The notes under the pieces: generated by a model
Told to the model about the DNA's origin: nothing
Databases searched by the model: none
The model's input: only the letters and a program-made list of their open reading frames with translations
Part shown: positions 1 through 7,702 of the stretch, piece by piece
How positions within the stretch are numbered: position 1 is the first letter of the stretch
Layout: every line of letters starts with the position of its first letter
Assembly: GCA_051883415.1 (NCBI GenBank)
Contig: JBJETR010000036.1
Coordinates: 1-64,000 of the forward strand
Reading direction: 5' to 3'
Length of the DNA stretch: 64,000 nt
Source: HGM11368 sp051883415
GTDB taxonomy: Bacteria > Bacillota > Clostridia > Christensenellales > UBA3700
Made by a program: the position numbers and the translations under genes

Positions 1-42
1 ATTCATGCAACTTGTTGCAATTCATGCTCCGCAAGGAGCAAT
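1..42. repeat. Small hairpin array with repeated ATTCAT spacer
   Basis: Just past the rlmD stop codon, three copies of ATTCAT alternate with two short hairpins: GCAAC-TT-GTTGC and GCTCC-GCAA-GGAGC. The second has a GNRA-like tetraloop. The array touches the window edge, so its true extent is unknown. It may be a dispersed repeat or an mRNA 3' end structure; there is no T-tract that would make it a standard terminator. Confidence 0.4.
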
Positions 43-1419
43 TCATTCTCTCGTCAAATTGACGAGAGTCTCGACATGCCCCGTCATGGGGAACATATCG
101 TACGGCTGAACAAAGTCAACTGTGTATTTGGTCATTAGCCCAGCCATATCTCTGGCGAGGGTGGCGGGGTTGCAAGATACGTAGATTATTTGCTTGGGAC
201 GGGCTTGAAGCAAGCAATCTATGACCTCGGGTGAGCAACCTTTGCGAGGCGGATCGACGACGACTATGCTGTCGGACATTTTTTCTCCCGCATATTTGGC
301 AATTTGCTTAGGTAGTTCCACCGTAACGTCACCGCAAACGTTGGTTATCTTGTCTTGATTGCCGTTGAGTTTAGCTAACGTGTCGGCATTGCGGACGGCG
401 TCGGGTACTATCTCTATACCCACCACCTTGTCCGAGTATCTTGCAAAGATATTGCTCATAATGCCCACACCACTGAATAGGTCGAACACTACGCTATGAC
501 TGCTCTTGGATATTATCTCGCCTACCTTAGAATAAATCATATCTCTCACGCCGTCGTTGATTTGCATAAAGGACAAAGGCGAAACGCCCACCTTGACGCC
601 AAGTATCTCGCCGGGCAGAGTTTCTTGTCCGTACAGAGTCTTGATGCACTTGCCGTAAATGACGTTGGTGCGGTCGGTGTTGATAGACAAATATAGCGAA
701 AAACTCAAACCGTGTGCCACAAAATCGTCAATTAGGCTAGTATGATTAGGAAGACTATTGCCGTTGACGACGACCACTATAGCAAAGGACTTGCCTACCC
801 TTCTCACACAAAAGTGTCTGAGAAGTCCACGGTGGGTAGTTTCGTCATAGACCGAAACGTCGTTGCGATTAGCCCAATCCAAAAAGACGTCAATTACCTC
901 TTGCATTGCTCTATCGTGCAGCGGACAGTCGCCCAAAGTATCGCTATCCACCTTGCCAAGAGGCACGACCTTGTGAGTGCCGCTTCTAAAATAACCTACT
1001 ACAATCTTACCATCTAGCATGGTGATAGGCAGTTGGACTTTGTTGCGATAGCCCCACTTGTCGGGAGAGGCAATCGTCGGCAATACGGGGATATCCCGGC
1101 GACATTGCTTACGGATACAATCGGTTACTCTTTGAGTCTTGATTGCCAGCTGATGAGCGTAGTCGATATGTTGCATTTCGCAACCTCCGCACCCAAAATA
1201 GATAGGGCATAGCGGTGCTACCCTAAGCGGTGACGGTTGCAACATTTTGATAACTTTGGCGGTGGCAAATGCCTTTTTGTCCTCGGTTATTTGTACTTTG
1301 ACCAGCTCTCCCTCTAGCGTCATAGGCACGAAGACGACCTTGCCGTCCACCTTGGCGATACCTTCGCCGTTCATACCCGTACCGACTATCTCGACTTGCA
1401 ATATATCTCCCTTGTTCAT
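43..1419 (-). CDS. rlmD: 23S rRNA (uracil-5-)-methyltransferase, RlmD/RumA (TrmA) family
   Basis: 458 residues. This enzyme makes m5U in 23S rRNA using SAM. Seen: an N-terminal TRAM-like beta domain (about 1-60), an iron-sulfur cysteine set C71, C77, C80 and C164 (CPIYFGCGGC and GDCPL), the RNKVQ motif near 126, the SAM-binding stretch VFDLFSGVGIMS near 320, VDPPRKG and the catalytic-cysteine motif YVSCNPATLARD near the C-terminus. Length is normal for the family. All four cluster cysteines are present, so it should be a complete iron-sulfur enzyme. In Bacillota one homologue (RlmCD) may modify both U747 and U1939, so the exact site is not certain. Confidence 0.93.
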   Translation of the reverse strand: MNKGDILQVEIVGTGMNGEGIAKVDGKVVFVPMTLEGELVKVQITEDKKAFATAKVIKMLQPSPLRVAPLCPIYFGCGGCEMQHIDYAHQLAIKTQRVTDCIRKQCRRDIPVLPTIASPDKWGYRNKVQLPITMLDGKIVVGYFRSGTHKVVPLGKVDSDTLGDCPLHDRAMQEVIDVFLDWANRNDVSVYDETTHRGLLRHFCVRRVGKSFAIVVVVNGNSLPNHTSLIDDFVAHGLSFSLYLSINTDRTNVIYGKCIKTLYGQETLPGEILGVKVGVSPLSFMQINDGVRDMIYSKVGEIISKSSHSVVFDLFSGVGIMSNIFARYSDKVVGIEIVPDAVRNADTLAKLNGNQDKITNVCGDVTVELPKQIAKYAGEKMSDSIVVVDPPRKGCSPEVIDCLLQARPKQIIYVSCNPATLARDMAGLMTKYTVDFVQPYDMFPMTGHVETLVNLTRE

Positions 1420-1505
1420 AGTAATATCATAACATTTTGGAAGACGAAAAACAATAGAAACGAATAAATTGCACTCTAAGGTGCAAAATAAAATAGGAGG
1501 AGCTT

Positions 1506-1649
1506 ATGAAAAAAAGAGGAACGCCCGCAAGACGTAGGGCAAGACAAAAGGATATTGACGATATGGCAATGAGCCTAAAAGACGAGGCAAACGATATATA
1601 TCAATTCGAAAGAGACATTGCCGACTTTATCACTCATCCAAAAAAATAA
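1506..1649 (+). CDS. Small basic hypothetical protein (47 aa)
   Basis: A short ORF with a very strong ribosome site (AGGAGG, then five bases, then ATG). The N-terminus is highly basic (KKRGTPARRRARQK), followed by an acidic amphipathic part ending THPKK. It is followed at once by a hairpin-T-tract terminator, so it looks like a complete monocistronic gene. No family is recognised. The basic start could bind nucleic acid or ribosomes; that is a guess. Confidence 0.6.
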   Translation: MKKRGTPARRRARQKDIDDMAMSLKDEANDIYQFERDIADFITHPKK

Positions 1650-1673
1650 GTGGCGATATGCCACTTTTTTCTT
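1650..1673 (+). terminator. Rho-independent terminator after the 47-aa gene
   Basis: Hairpin AGTGGC-GATAT-GCCACT followed by TTTTTC, starting directly after the stop codon of the small basic gene. Confidence 0.7.
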
Positions 1674-1691
1674 AATCGTCTAAATCTACAT

Positions 1692-1904
1692 TCAATAATC
1701 TTTTAGTCCCAATAGATAATCGCTAGACACGTCCAATGCAATAGCTATATCGACTATCGTTTGCATAGGCGGTTCGTTGTGGTCGTTGAGCCATTCGCAA
1801 AGCGTAGACGTCTGCACTCGCAACTGCGTTGCTAGTTGTTTTTGCGTCATTCCTTTGTCTTTGAGCGTCTGCTTGACTCTCTCTCCGAATATTTGCATAT
1901 TCAT
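1692..1904 (-). CDS. XRE-family transcriptional regulator (about 70 aa)
   Basis: A stand-alone Cro/CI-type helix-turn-helix protein: QTLKDKGMTQKQLATQLRVQTSTLCEWLND is the HTH (about residues 10-40). It ends with DVSSDYLLGLKDY, a C-terminus nearly identical to that of the mobile-element regulator at 31694-31897. The ATG at 1904 or 1898 is chosen because further upstream in-frame starts would run into the divergent promoter. It lies back to back with the zinc-ribbon gene at 1986, and a perfect palindrome sits in the intergenic region, so it probably represses that promoter. Confidence 0.85.
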   Translation of the reverse strand: MNMQIFGERVKQTLKDKGMTQKQLATQLRVQTSTLCEWLNDHNEPPMQTIVDIAIALDVSSDYLLGLKDY

Positions 1905-1931
1905 ATTATATAAATTATTGCCACTTAAATA

Positions 1932-1960
1932 TTGACAATTCATAAAATATGAATTATAAT
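1932..1960 (+). promoter_or_regulatory. Promoter with palindromic operator for the zinc-ribbon gene
   Basis: TTGACA (1932-1937), 17-bp spacer, TATAAT (1955-1960). The spacer is filled by the perfect palindrome AATTCATA-AAA-TATGAATT (1937-1955). An operator lying exactly between the -35 and -10 boxes fits repression by the divergent XRE protein. Confidence 0.75.
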
Positions 1961-1985
1961 AACTCCATAATACAAGGAGAAAACA

Positions 1986-2294
1986 ATGAAGTATTGTCAG
2001 CATTGTGGAGCACAAATCAATGATAATGCCGAATTTTGTCCTAACTGTGGTAGCAGTATCAAAGAAGAAAATCTCGGCGGCAGTTTTGTTGCAGGATTTT
2101 TCCTTGGTTTCTTATTTGGCATCATTGGTTTGATTATAGGGCTACTCTGGGAAGGCAAAACAAAGGAAGGTGCAAAAAAAGGCTTTTTGACATCACTTCT
2201 CATACAAATTTTCTTGGTGATTATCGTATTTATTCTAGTATTTTGCGGTATAATATACATTAATTGGAGCAATATATTGCCAATGCTATCTTGA
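1986..2294 (+). CDS. Zinc-ribbon membrane protein (102 aa)
   Basis: Starts with a classic zinc ribbon (YCQHCGAQI...FCPNCGSSI, four cysteines in two CxxC pairs, residues 4-22). Two hydrophobic segments follow: a Gly/Phe-rich one at about 34-56, and IFLVIIVFILVFCGIIYI at about 75-95. AAGGAG sits six bases before the ATG. A terminator hairpin follows directly. The family is common in Bacillota and uncharacterised. The divergent XRE gene and the operator suggest tight control. Confidence 0.75.
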   Translation: MKYCQHCGAQINDNAEFCPNCGSSIKEENLGGSFVAGFFLGFLFGIIGLIIGLLWEGKTKEGAKKGFLTSLLIQIFLVIIVFILVFCGIIYINWSNILPMLS

Positions 2295-2298
2295 TTTA

Positions 2299-2330
2299 CA
2301 AAAAAGAGAGGAACCCCTCTCTTTTTTTGT
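2299..2330 (+). terminator. Terminator after zinc-ribbon gene
   Basis: AAAGAGAGG-AACC-CCTCTCTTTTTTT: a GAGAGG/CCTCTC stem with A and T flanks, so it may act in both directions; on the minus strand nothing converges immediately. Confidence 0.75.
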
Positions 2331-2352
2331 TTTGGAAATGCAATATAGCCCT

Positions 2353-2736
2353 TTATAAATTGAACGATAGAGGGAAAAGTTCACTGAGCTTGCCCTCTAT
2401 CTTGTCGCCCTTGACGTTGAGTGCAACAATATATAGGTCGGAAAACTCACTGAGCACTTGCCTACATATTCCGCATGGTACGGGCACGCTCGCACCGTTG
2501 GATACCAGCACGATTTGACTAAACTTTCGCTCGCCTTCGCTGACTGCTTTACCTAGAGCTACCCTCTCGGCACATAGCGTTGCGCCGTAACTTGCGTTCT
2601 CCACGTTGCAACCCGTGTACTCTCGTCCGCTCTCACTCACAAGCACGCAACCCACGGCAAATCGAGAATACGGGCAGTAGGCATTGCCCATTGCGTTCCT
2701 AGCCTTGTCTATCAAAGTTTGAATATCTCTCTCCAT
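2353..2736 (-). CDS. cdd: Cytidine deaminase
   Basis: 127 residues, the normal size for the tetrameric zinc cytidine deaminase that converts cytidine/deoxycytidine to uridine/deoxyuridine in pyrimidine salvage. Seen: substrate motif CNVENASYG, catalytic CAE (TLCAERVAL) and the zinc pair PCGICRQ. It starts with AAGGAG before the ATG. It is the last gene of an apparent operon with the radical SAM and ATP-grasp genes; that link may simply be co-transcription. Confidence 0.95.
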   Translation of the reverse strand: MERDIQTLIDKARNAMGNAYCPYSRFAVGCVLVSESGREYTGCNVENASYGATLCAERVALGKAVSEGERKFSQIVLVSNGASVPVPCGICRQVLSEFSDLYIVALNVKGDKIEGKLSELFPLSFNL

Positions 2737-2760
2737 ATTCTGTCTCCTTATTATCTAAAA

Positions 2761-3627
2761 TTAAACTCCTTGCAAATCAAAGTCGGGGGTGTACTCGGCA
2801 TCGGCACTGCTTAGGTCTTGTATCAACACGTTGGCTAGTCCCAATTTTTCGGCTTTGGATATAGCGAGTTTGTATTCTATAGGCTTGAGTTTTCGGCTCA
2901 ATTCTTCAAACTTTTTGCTCTCTCCGCAAGGATAGTATTGCCCCATAAGCGATACGTAATGACTGTCGTCAAGATTGTCCTTGAGCCACTCGAGCACGCC
3001 GTAGGTGTTGGGTAGACTCCTCGGCAAGACGAGGTGCCTAACACACATACCTTTACGCATTATGCCGTCTTCGATTACGCTCTTGCCCACTTGCCGCTGC
3101 ATAATACCTATCGCCTTGCTCGCCACCTCGAAGTAGTCGGGGGCTAGGCTATACTTGAGAGCCAAGGCGTTGTCGCTATATTTGAAATCAGGCAAATATA
3201 TATCCACCAAACCGTCTAGCATATTGAGTGTATCCTCGCTCTCATAACCACCGCAGTTGTATACGATAGGTATCTTGGGACGATAAACGTTGAGTGCCTC
3301 GACTATTTGTCTGACAAAGTGCGTACCCGTAACGAGGTTTATATTATGTACACCGCTCTCCTCTAATTCGGCGAAAATCTCCGCTAATCGGTGAGCGTCG
3401 ATATCTTTGCCGTAGCCGCGAGAGACGGAATAGTTTTGGCAAAAAACGCACTTTAGGTTGCACCCGCTGAAAAATATTGTTCCGCTACCTTGGCTACCGC
3501 TGATGAAGGGCTCTTCCCAAAAGTGCTTCTGCACCTTGGCAACTCTCAAGCTCTCGCCCACCCCGCAAAAGCCAACCCTTTGGCTACGGTCTACTCCGCA
3601 ACGCCTTGGACAAATATCACAGCGCAT
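2761..3627 (-). CDS. Radical SAM protein, PflX-like (COG1313) family
   Basis: 288 residues. The cluster-binding motif is CNLKCVFCQNY (CxxxCxxC, about residues 55-65). The N-terminus has extra cysteines (CDICPRRCGV...GFCG), typical of the PflX-like group annotated as pyruvate-formate-lyase-activating-enzyme homologues of unknown substrate. Its start overlaps the end of the ATP-grasp gene by 11 bases, so the two are translated together. No glycyl-radical enzyme is nearby, which argues against a classical activase role. The substrate is unknown. Confidence 0.85.
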   Translation of the reverse strand: MRCDICPRRCGVDRSQRVGFCGVGESLRVAKVQKHFWEEPFISGSQGSGTIFFSGCNLKCVFCQNYSVSRGYGKDIDAHRLAEIFAELEESGVHNINLVTGTHFVRQIVEALNVYRPKIPIVYNCGGYESEDTLNMLDGLVDIYLPDFKYSDNALALKYSLAPDYFEVASKAIGIMQRQVGKSVIEDGIMRKGMCVRHLVLPRSLPNTYGVLEWLKDNLDDSHYVSLMGQYYPCGESKKFEELSRKLKPIEYKLAISKAEKLGLANVLIQDLSSADAEYTPDFDLQGV

Positions 3628-4483
3628 ACACTTGCTCCACCACGTGGTCGGCGATATGCTCCGCCATATCTATCGCACTGACACGATATAGCGTGCCAAA
3701 GTGCGCCGACGTGTTGAGCTCGCACACCACCAATCCGCCTTGTCCGTATATGAGATCCACGCCTACGTAGTCGGCTCCCACTGCCTTGGAAGCCGACTCG
3801 GCGAGAGTCGCCATCTCTTGTGTGAGATTGATATTTTCCATTCTTCCGCCTTGCTCGACGTTGGAGCGAAAGTCGTGCTCGTTGCTACGCTGCACGGCAC
3901 AAATCGCCTTGCCTCCAACTACAAAAACCCTTACGTCCTTGCCGAAACTCTCGGGGAGATACTGTTGCAAAATCGCCGTTTCGTGCACCGACGACATGAC
4001 GTTTTGGGCTTCAAACAGGTCTTTGGCAAGGAAAACTCCCATTCCGTACGACGACCTCGACAGTTTGATAACCATAGGAAAGCCGAGCTTTTCGCCCGCT
4101 TTGGCGACAAAATCCATGTTGTCATAGCCGATATTGGGATAGGTCATAGGCGCAATTATCGTCTTAGGGCACTTGACTCCGTGAGCGGCGAGGGCAAGGT
4201 GCATGTTAGCCTTGTCGTCGCAAATCTCGATGCTTCTAGCACTGTCGAATAGACGCACGCCCTGCATCTCCAAGCTCTTGGCAAGCATGATATCCTTGTC
4301 CCACATTATGGCAAAATCCGGCTTGTCCTCTATCGTTTCGCCCGTGACGTCAAGACAAAATTCGTCGTTGCGTCTAAGCATCAATTCCACGCCCCTCTTA
4401 GAGAATGCTTTGATAAGCATATCGTACTGCTCCAAAAGTTTTGGGGTAGAAAAATATCTGTTGACTATCAAATATCCCGTCAT
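3617..4483 (-). CDS. RimK-like ATP-grasp ligase
   Basis: 288 residues. ATP-grasp fold: a PreATP-grasp domain (about 1-95), then the nucleotide-binding lobes with FPMVIKLSRSSYGMGVFLA, LQQYLPE and the metal-binding end GVDLIYGQGGLVVCELNTSAHF. Such enzymes join an acid to an amine through an acyl phosphate (RimK, glutathione- or cofactor-type ligases). The substrate cannot be inferred. It is first in the operon with the radical SAM gene and cdd, and the ligase/radical SAM pair is tightly overlapped, suggesting a joint function. Confidence 0.8.
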   Translation of the reverse strand: MTGYLIVNRYFSTPKLLEQYDMLIKAFSKRGVELMLRRNDEFCLDVTGETIEDKPDFAIMWDKDIMLAKSLEMQGVRLFDSARSIEICDDKANMHLALAAHGVKCPKTIIAPMTYPNIGYDNMDFVAKAGEKLGFPMVIKLSRSSYGMGVFLAKDLFEAQNVMSSVHETAILQQYLPESFGKDVRVFVVGGKAICAVQRSNEHDFRSNVEQGGRMENINLTQEMATLAESASKAVGADYVGVDLIYGQGGLVVCELNTSAHFGTLYRVSAIDMAEHIADHVVEQVYAL

Positions 4484-4496
4484 ATCCTACCTACAA

Positions 4497-4525
4497 AATA
4501 AGCGACCGTGGTCGCTTATTTTTTT
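4497..4525 (-). terminator. Bidirectional terminator at the end of the nfeD-floA operon
   Basis: Perfect 11-bp stem AATAAGCGACC-GT-GGTCGCTTATT, A-rich on one side and T7 on the other. It separates the nfeD-floA-161aa operon from the ATP-grasp operon. Confidence 0.8.
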
Positions 4526-4537
4526 GCGTTTATCCTC

Positions 4538-5023
4538 TTATTTTTTGTGTTTTTTGCATACGGGCTGTCCAAAGACTTCGCCCAATACTATGCTCTTAGC
4601 AAGCTTCTTGTACTCATCCTCGCCCAATATCTCAACGGCAATACTCTTGTGCTTGACGTTGCAGTCTTGCTCGTGCCTCTCCTTGATATCCTTGTCGTAG
4701 TCCTTGGTCTTGGACTTGACGGAAGGTTGTATTAAGGTAAGTTTGGACTGATGTTCGACTGTAGAAGTCGGTTTGGTAGCCATGGCGTTCTTTACGTTGT
4801 TGGACTTTTGGTTTGTTTGGCTCGCTTTGGTGGGCGAAGCAACCTTACGAGGTGCTACGTTGCTATATCCCAAATCGAACACGTCGTCTTGACTCCCTTT
4901 TACTACCCTTGGTCGAGTGTCGCCACCGTTGTTTCTTTTGGCTTTGGTCTTGGATTGCGCAATGCTAACCCCGACGAACAAAATCGTCAGAAGAATCATC
5001 ATTGCCATAGCGAATCCTGCCAT
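4538..5023 (-). CDS. Hypothetical protein with N-terminal membrane anchor (161 aa), floA operon
   Basis: One N-terminal hydrophobic segment (GFAMAMMILLTILFVGVSIA, residues 3-22), then a long polar, Lys/Ser/Thr-rich stretch with no recognised fold (about 25-120) and a short C-terminal part ending GQPVCKKHKK. The start codon overlaps the floA stop by one base. No family recognised. The position directly after floA suggests a partner of the flotillin membrane platform; this is inference only. Confidence 0.55.
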   Translation of the reverse strand: MAGFAMAMMILLTILFVGVSIAQSKTKAKRNNGGDTRPRVVKGSQDDVFDLGYSNVAPRKVASPTKASQTNQKSNNVKNAMATKPTSTVEHQSKLTLIQPSVKSKTKDYDKDIKERHEQDCNVKHKSIAVEILGEDEYKKLAKSIVLGEVFGQPVCKKHKK

Positions 5024-6039
5024 TATTCTTTGTCTCCGTCGGCGTTGCCACTGATTGCGTTGCGCATTGCGGTATCCGATTGCAAGTTTTGGAGATTGTA
5101 GTAGTCCATTACTCCGAGTTTGCCCTCGCTGAGCGCCTTTGCCATTGCCTTAGGCACTTCGGCTTCCGCCTCGATAACCAAAGCTTTCATCTCTTGAGTC
5201 TTGGCTCTCATCTCTTGCTCCAAAGCAACTGCCATGGCTCTACGCTCTTCGGCTTTGGCCTCTGCAATTCTCTTGTCGGCTTCGGCTTGGTCCATCTGCA
5301 ACTGAGCACCGATATTTCTACCTACGTCAATGTCTGCTATATCGATGGACAAAATCTCGTAAGCCGTACCGCTGTCGAGTCCTTTGCCAAGCACCGTCTT
5401 GGATATAAGGTCAGGATTCTCGAGCACTTCTTTGTGCGAGCCTGCGCTACCTACCGTGGTAACGATACCTTCACCGATACGGGCAATAATGGTATCTTCG
5501 CCCGCGCCACCGATAAGACGGGTAATGTTGGCTCTTACCGTAACTCTTGCCTTGACTCTAAGCTCGATACCGTCCTTGGCTATTGCCGCAATGGCAGGCG
5601 TCTCGATAACCTTAGGATTGACCGACACCTTGACTGCGTTGAGCACGTCACGACCTGCCAGGTCTATTGCACGCGCCGTCTCGGGATCAAGCACAATGTT
5701 GGCACTATGTGCGCTGATGAGTGCATTGACAACCTTGGTTACGTCACCCTTGGCGAGTACGTGGCTCTCCAATTCGTTGATAGACAAATCAAGTCCCGCC
5801 TTTTTGGCTGAGATAAAGGCGTCTACAACTTGGTTGACTTTGATGCCTCTCCACTTCATACCGATAAGTCTTGCCATTGAGATTTTTACTCCCGAGACCA
5901 TCGCTCTAAACCAAATGCGGATAGGCAATACCGTAAACACTATTGCAACTAAAATCAATAGTACAACTACTGCGATTACTATACCGACGATTGCGCCTGT
6001 GTCAAGCGTCGCACACAAAATAGGCATAATATAATCCAT
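5023..6039 (-). CDS. floA: Flotillin-like protein FloA
   Basis: 338 residues, close to the usual FloA size of about 330. Seen: one N-terminal hairpin membrane segment (AIVGIVIAVVVLLILVAIVF, about 15-35), the SPFH/PHB-like domain (about 40-200), and a Glu/Ala-rich coiled coil (EADKRIAEAKAEERRAMA, about 245-300) that drives oligomerisation. FloA organises functional membrane microdomains at the inner membrane face. It follows nfeD with five bases between, the standard nfeD-floA pairing. Confidence 0.93.
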   Translation of the reverse strand: MDYIMPILCATLDTGAIVGIVIAVVVLLILVAIVFTVLPIRIWFRAMVSGVKISMARLIGMKWRGIKVNQVVDAFISAKKAGLDLSINELESHVLAKGDVTKVVNALISAHSANIVLDPETARAIDLAGRDVLNAVKVSVNPKVIETPAIAAIAKDGIELRVKARVTVRANITRLIGGAGEDTIIARIGEGIVTTVGSAGSHKEVLENPDLISKTVLGKGLDSGTAYEILSIDIADIDVGRNIGAQLQMDQAEADKRIAEAKAEERRAMAVALEQEMRAKTQEMKALVIEAEAEVPKAMAKALSEGKLGVMDYYNLQNLQSDTAMRNAISGNADGDKE

Positions 6040-6044
6040 TTGTT

Positions 6045-6608
6045 TTACTCCTTGTTTTTGTATTCTTTGACTACGATTCTCACACCCTCTACCTCGATGA
6101 CCTCAACGAGTTGGTCCTTGTCAATAAAGTCGGCTTGAGAAACGACGTCGTACTTTTTGCCTTCTATCTCCACCGTACCGCTTGGTCTGAGAGCGGTAAG
6201 AGTGGTGCCTCTCTGTCCTATCAAAAAGCTAAAATCGCTAGTGCCTTTGCTGTAATCCTTAGACACCGCAGTGCTATTCTCGATAAAAGCCGTGCGAGAT
6301 AGCCAACCCATCTTGATAGAGATAAGCATAATCGCCAGCGCTATCAGTAGCACGAGCGCCACGACACCCACCATGACTATCAACTGTATGATAGGATTGC
6401 CCGCTCCGCTATAATACATCCTTACGGCAATGCCCACCGCTACTAGAATGCCGCCACAAATGCCGAAAAAGCCGAAGCCGGGTTGGAATATCTCAACAAT
6501 GATAAATATCAGACCTAAAATAATGCAAATGGCAGGTATCCACCCTATCTCGGTGAAAACCAACGCCACTTCTTGCCAAAAGGTCAAATCTTGTGCTAAA
6601 AGAGTCAT
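6045..6608 (-). CDS. nfeD: NfeD-family membrane protein
   Basis: 187 residues with about three to four membrane segments in the first 110 residues (WIPAICIILGLIFIIVEI, FGICGGILVAVGIAV, QLIVMVGVVALVLLIALAIMLI) and a C-terminal OB-fold/NfeD soluble domain (about 130-185, including GTVEIEGKKYDVVSQ). This is the short NfeD form without the ClpP-like protease. It is the first gene of the operon with floA, and AAGGAGG precedes the start. Confidence 0.88.
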   Translation of the reverse strand: MTLLAQDLTFWQEVALVFTEIGWIPAICIILGLIFIIVEIFQPGFGFFGICGGILVAVGIAVRMYYSGAGNPIIQLIVMVGVVALVLLIALAIMLISIKMGWLSRTAFIENSTAVSKDYSKGTSDFSFLIGQRGTTLTALRPSGTVEIEGKKYDVVSQADFIDKDQLVEVIEVEGVRIVVKEYKNKE

Positions 6609-6655
6609 CTTGTCCTCCTTTGAAAGCCCCTATCTATATTATTATATTTTACACT

Positions 6656-6685
6656 ATTATAATACGCATTTATCAATTTTGTCAA
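6656..6685 (-). promoter_or_regulatory. Promoter of the nfeD-floA operon
   Basis: On the minus strand: TTGACA (6685-6680), 18-bp spacer, TATAAT (6661-6656), about 50 bases upstream of the nfeD start. A SigA-type promoter by sequence. No operator-like palindrome was seen. Confidence 0.65.
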
Positions 6686-6704
6686 TAGTGCCGTGAATAC
6701 AATA

Positions 6705-6739
6705 AAACAGCGACGCAAATCGGCATAATTTGCGTCGCT
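6705..6739 (-). terminator. Terminator of the sialic-acid operon
   Basis: Perfect 12-bp stem AGCGACGCAAAT / ATTTGCGTCGCT with a 7-base loop, followed on the minus strand by GTTTTATT. It lies 45 bases past the nanA stop codon. Confidence 0.75.
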
Positions 6740-6783
6740 AAAAATTCTATTGTCTACTTTAATTGCGATATATAATAATAGCC

Positions 6784-7656
6784 TTATTTGAGCATCTCCA
6801 CGATACGCTTGCAAGCGGCTTTGCCTTCCTCACTGAGTGGTAAGAAAGGACGTCTGCATTCTCCCATATCTATACCCATCTCGGTTAGCACGCCCTTCTC
6901 CATTGCAAAGACGCCGTACTTGATGAGCAAGCCGATAATCTCGTTGACCTCCGTCTGAATGCTCTGAGCCTTGGCGATATTGCCTGCCTTAAACTCGTTG
7001 TAAATTGCAATAAATTTCTCTGCCATAAAGTTGTAGGTCGAACCGATACCTCCGTCCGCCCCCATTGCCAAGCCTGCTACGAACATTTCGTCAAAACCAT
7101 TGTAGACGATTGGCTTGCACGCCATAGTCTTGAACTGTTGCAATAAGTATAAGTCGGAATTGGTGTGTTTGATTGCAATAAACTTAGGGTTGGCAAACAT
7201 GTCTTCTGCAAGCGCCTTGGTAAAGTTGAAGCCGTTGGCGTTAGGAAAATTGTACATAATCATAGGTATCTCTACACTGTTAGCAATAGCGTAGTAGTGT
7301 TCCTTGATTGCTTGGTAGCTAAAGCCGTAATAGAATGGTGCAACTGCAGATATCGCATCGAAGCCTACGCTCTCTGCGTACTTAGCCATCTCGATTGCTT
7401 GGTCGGTGGCTATCGTGCCAACGTGAGCTATGAGCGTCACTCTACCCTTGTTGACGTCGGCTACTATTTTGAAAAGCTCTTTGCGCTCCTCTATCGTAAG
7501 CAATAAGCCCTCGCCCGTAGAGCCTGCCACGTAAAAGCCGTCGACGCCCTTGGCAATGTTGAGCTCCATAAGTTTTGCTACCGAATCGGCGTTGATTTTG
7601 CCGTCTTTGTCAAACGGCGTCAATAGTGCCGGGAATACCCCTTTGAATTTGTCCAT
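6784..7656 (-). CDS. nanA: N-acetylneuraminate lyase
   Basis: About 290 residues. Class I aldolase of the DapA/NanA superfamily that splits N-acetylneuraminate into N-acetylmannosamine and pyruvate. Seen: pyruvate-binding GSTGEG, the YNFPN motif, Schiff-base lysine in FIAIKHTNSDLYLL, and a C-terminus of lyase length. The NAL-type IKxTxxDLY motif and the neighbours (nanE, nanK, sialidase) decide against dihydrodipicolinate synthase. The start at 7656 is chosen because AAGGAG stands five bases upstream. Last gene of the operon. Confidence 0.92.
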   Translation of the reverse strand: MDKFKGVFPALLTPFDKDGKINADSVAKLMELNIAKGVDGFYVAGSTGEGLLLTIEERKELFKIVADVNKGRVTLIAHVGTIATDQAIEMAKYAESVGFDAISAVAPFYYGFSYQAIKEHYYAIANSVEIPMIMYNFPNANGFNFTKALAEDMFANPKFIAIKHTNSDLYLLQQFKTMACKPIVYNGFDEMFVAGLAMGADGGIGSTYNFMAEKFIAIYNEFKAGNIAKAQSIQTEVNEIIGLLIKYGVFAMEKGVLTEMGIDMGECRRPFLPLSEEGKAACKRIVEMLK

Positions 7657-7702
7657 ATTGTTCTCCTTGTAAAAATGTTGATACGTATTGATTTTTTGGT
7701 TA

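Noticed and set aside
6605..6814. 69-residue minus-strand frame between nanA and nfeD
   Set aside because: It spans the nan terminator and the nfeD promoter and has no ribosome site; non-coding.
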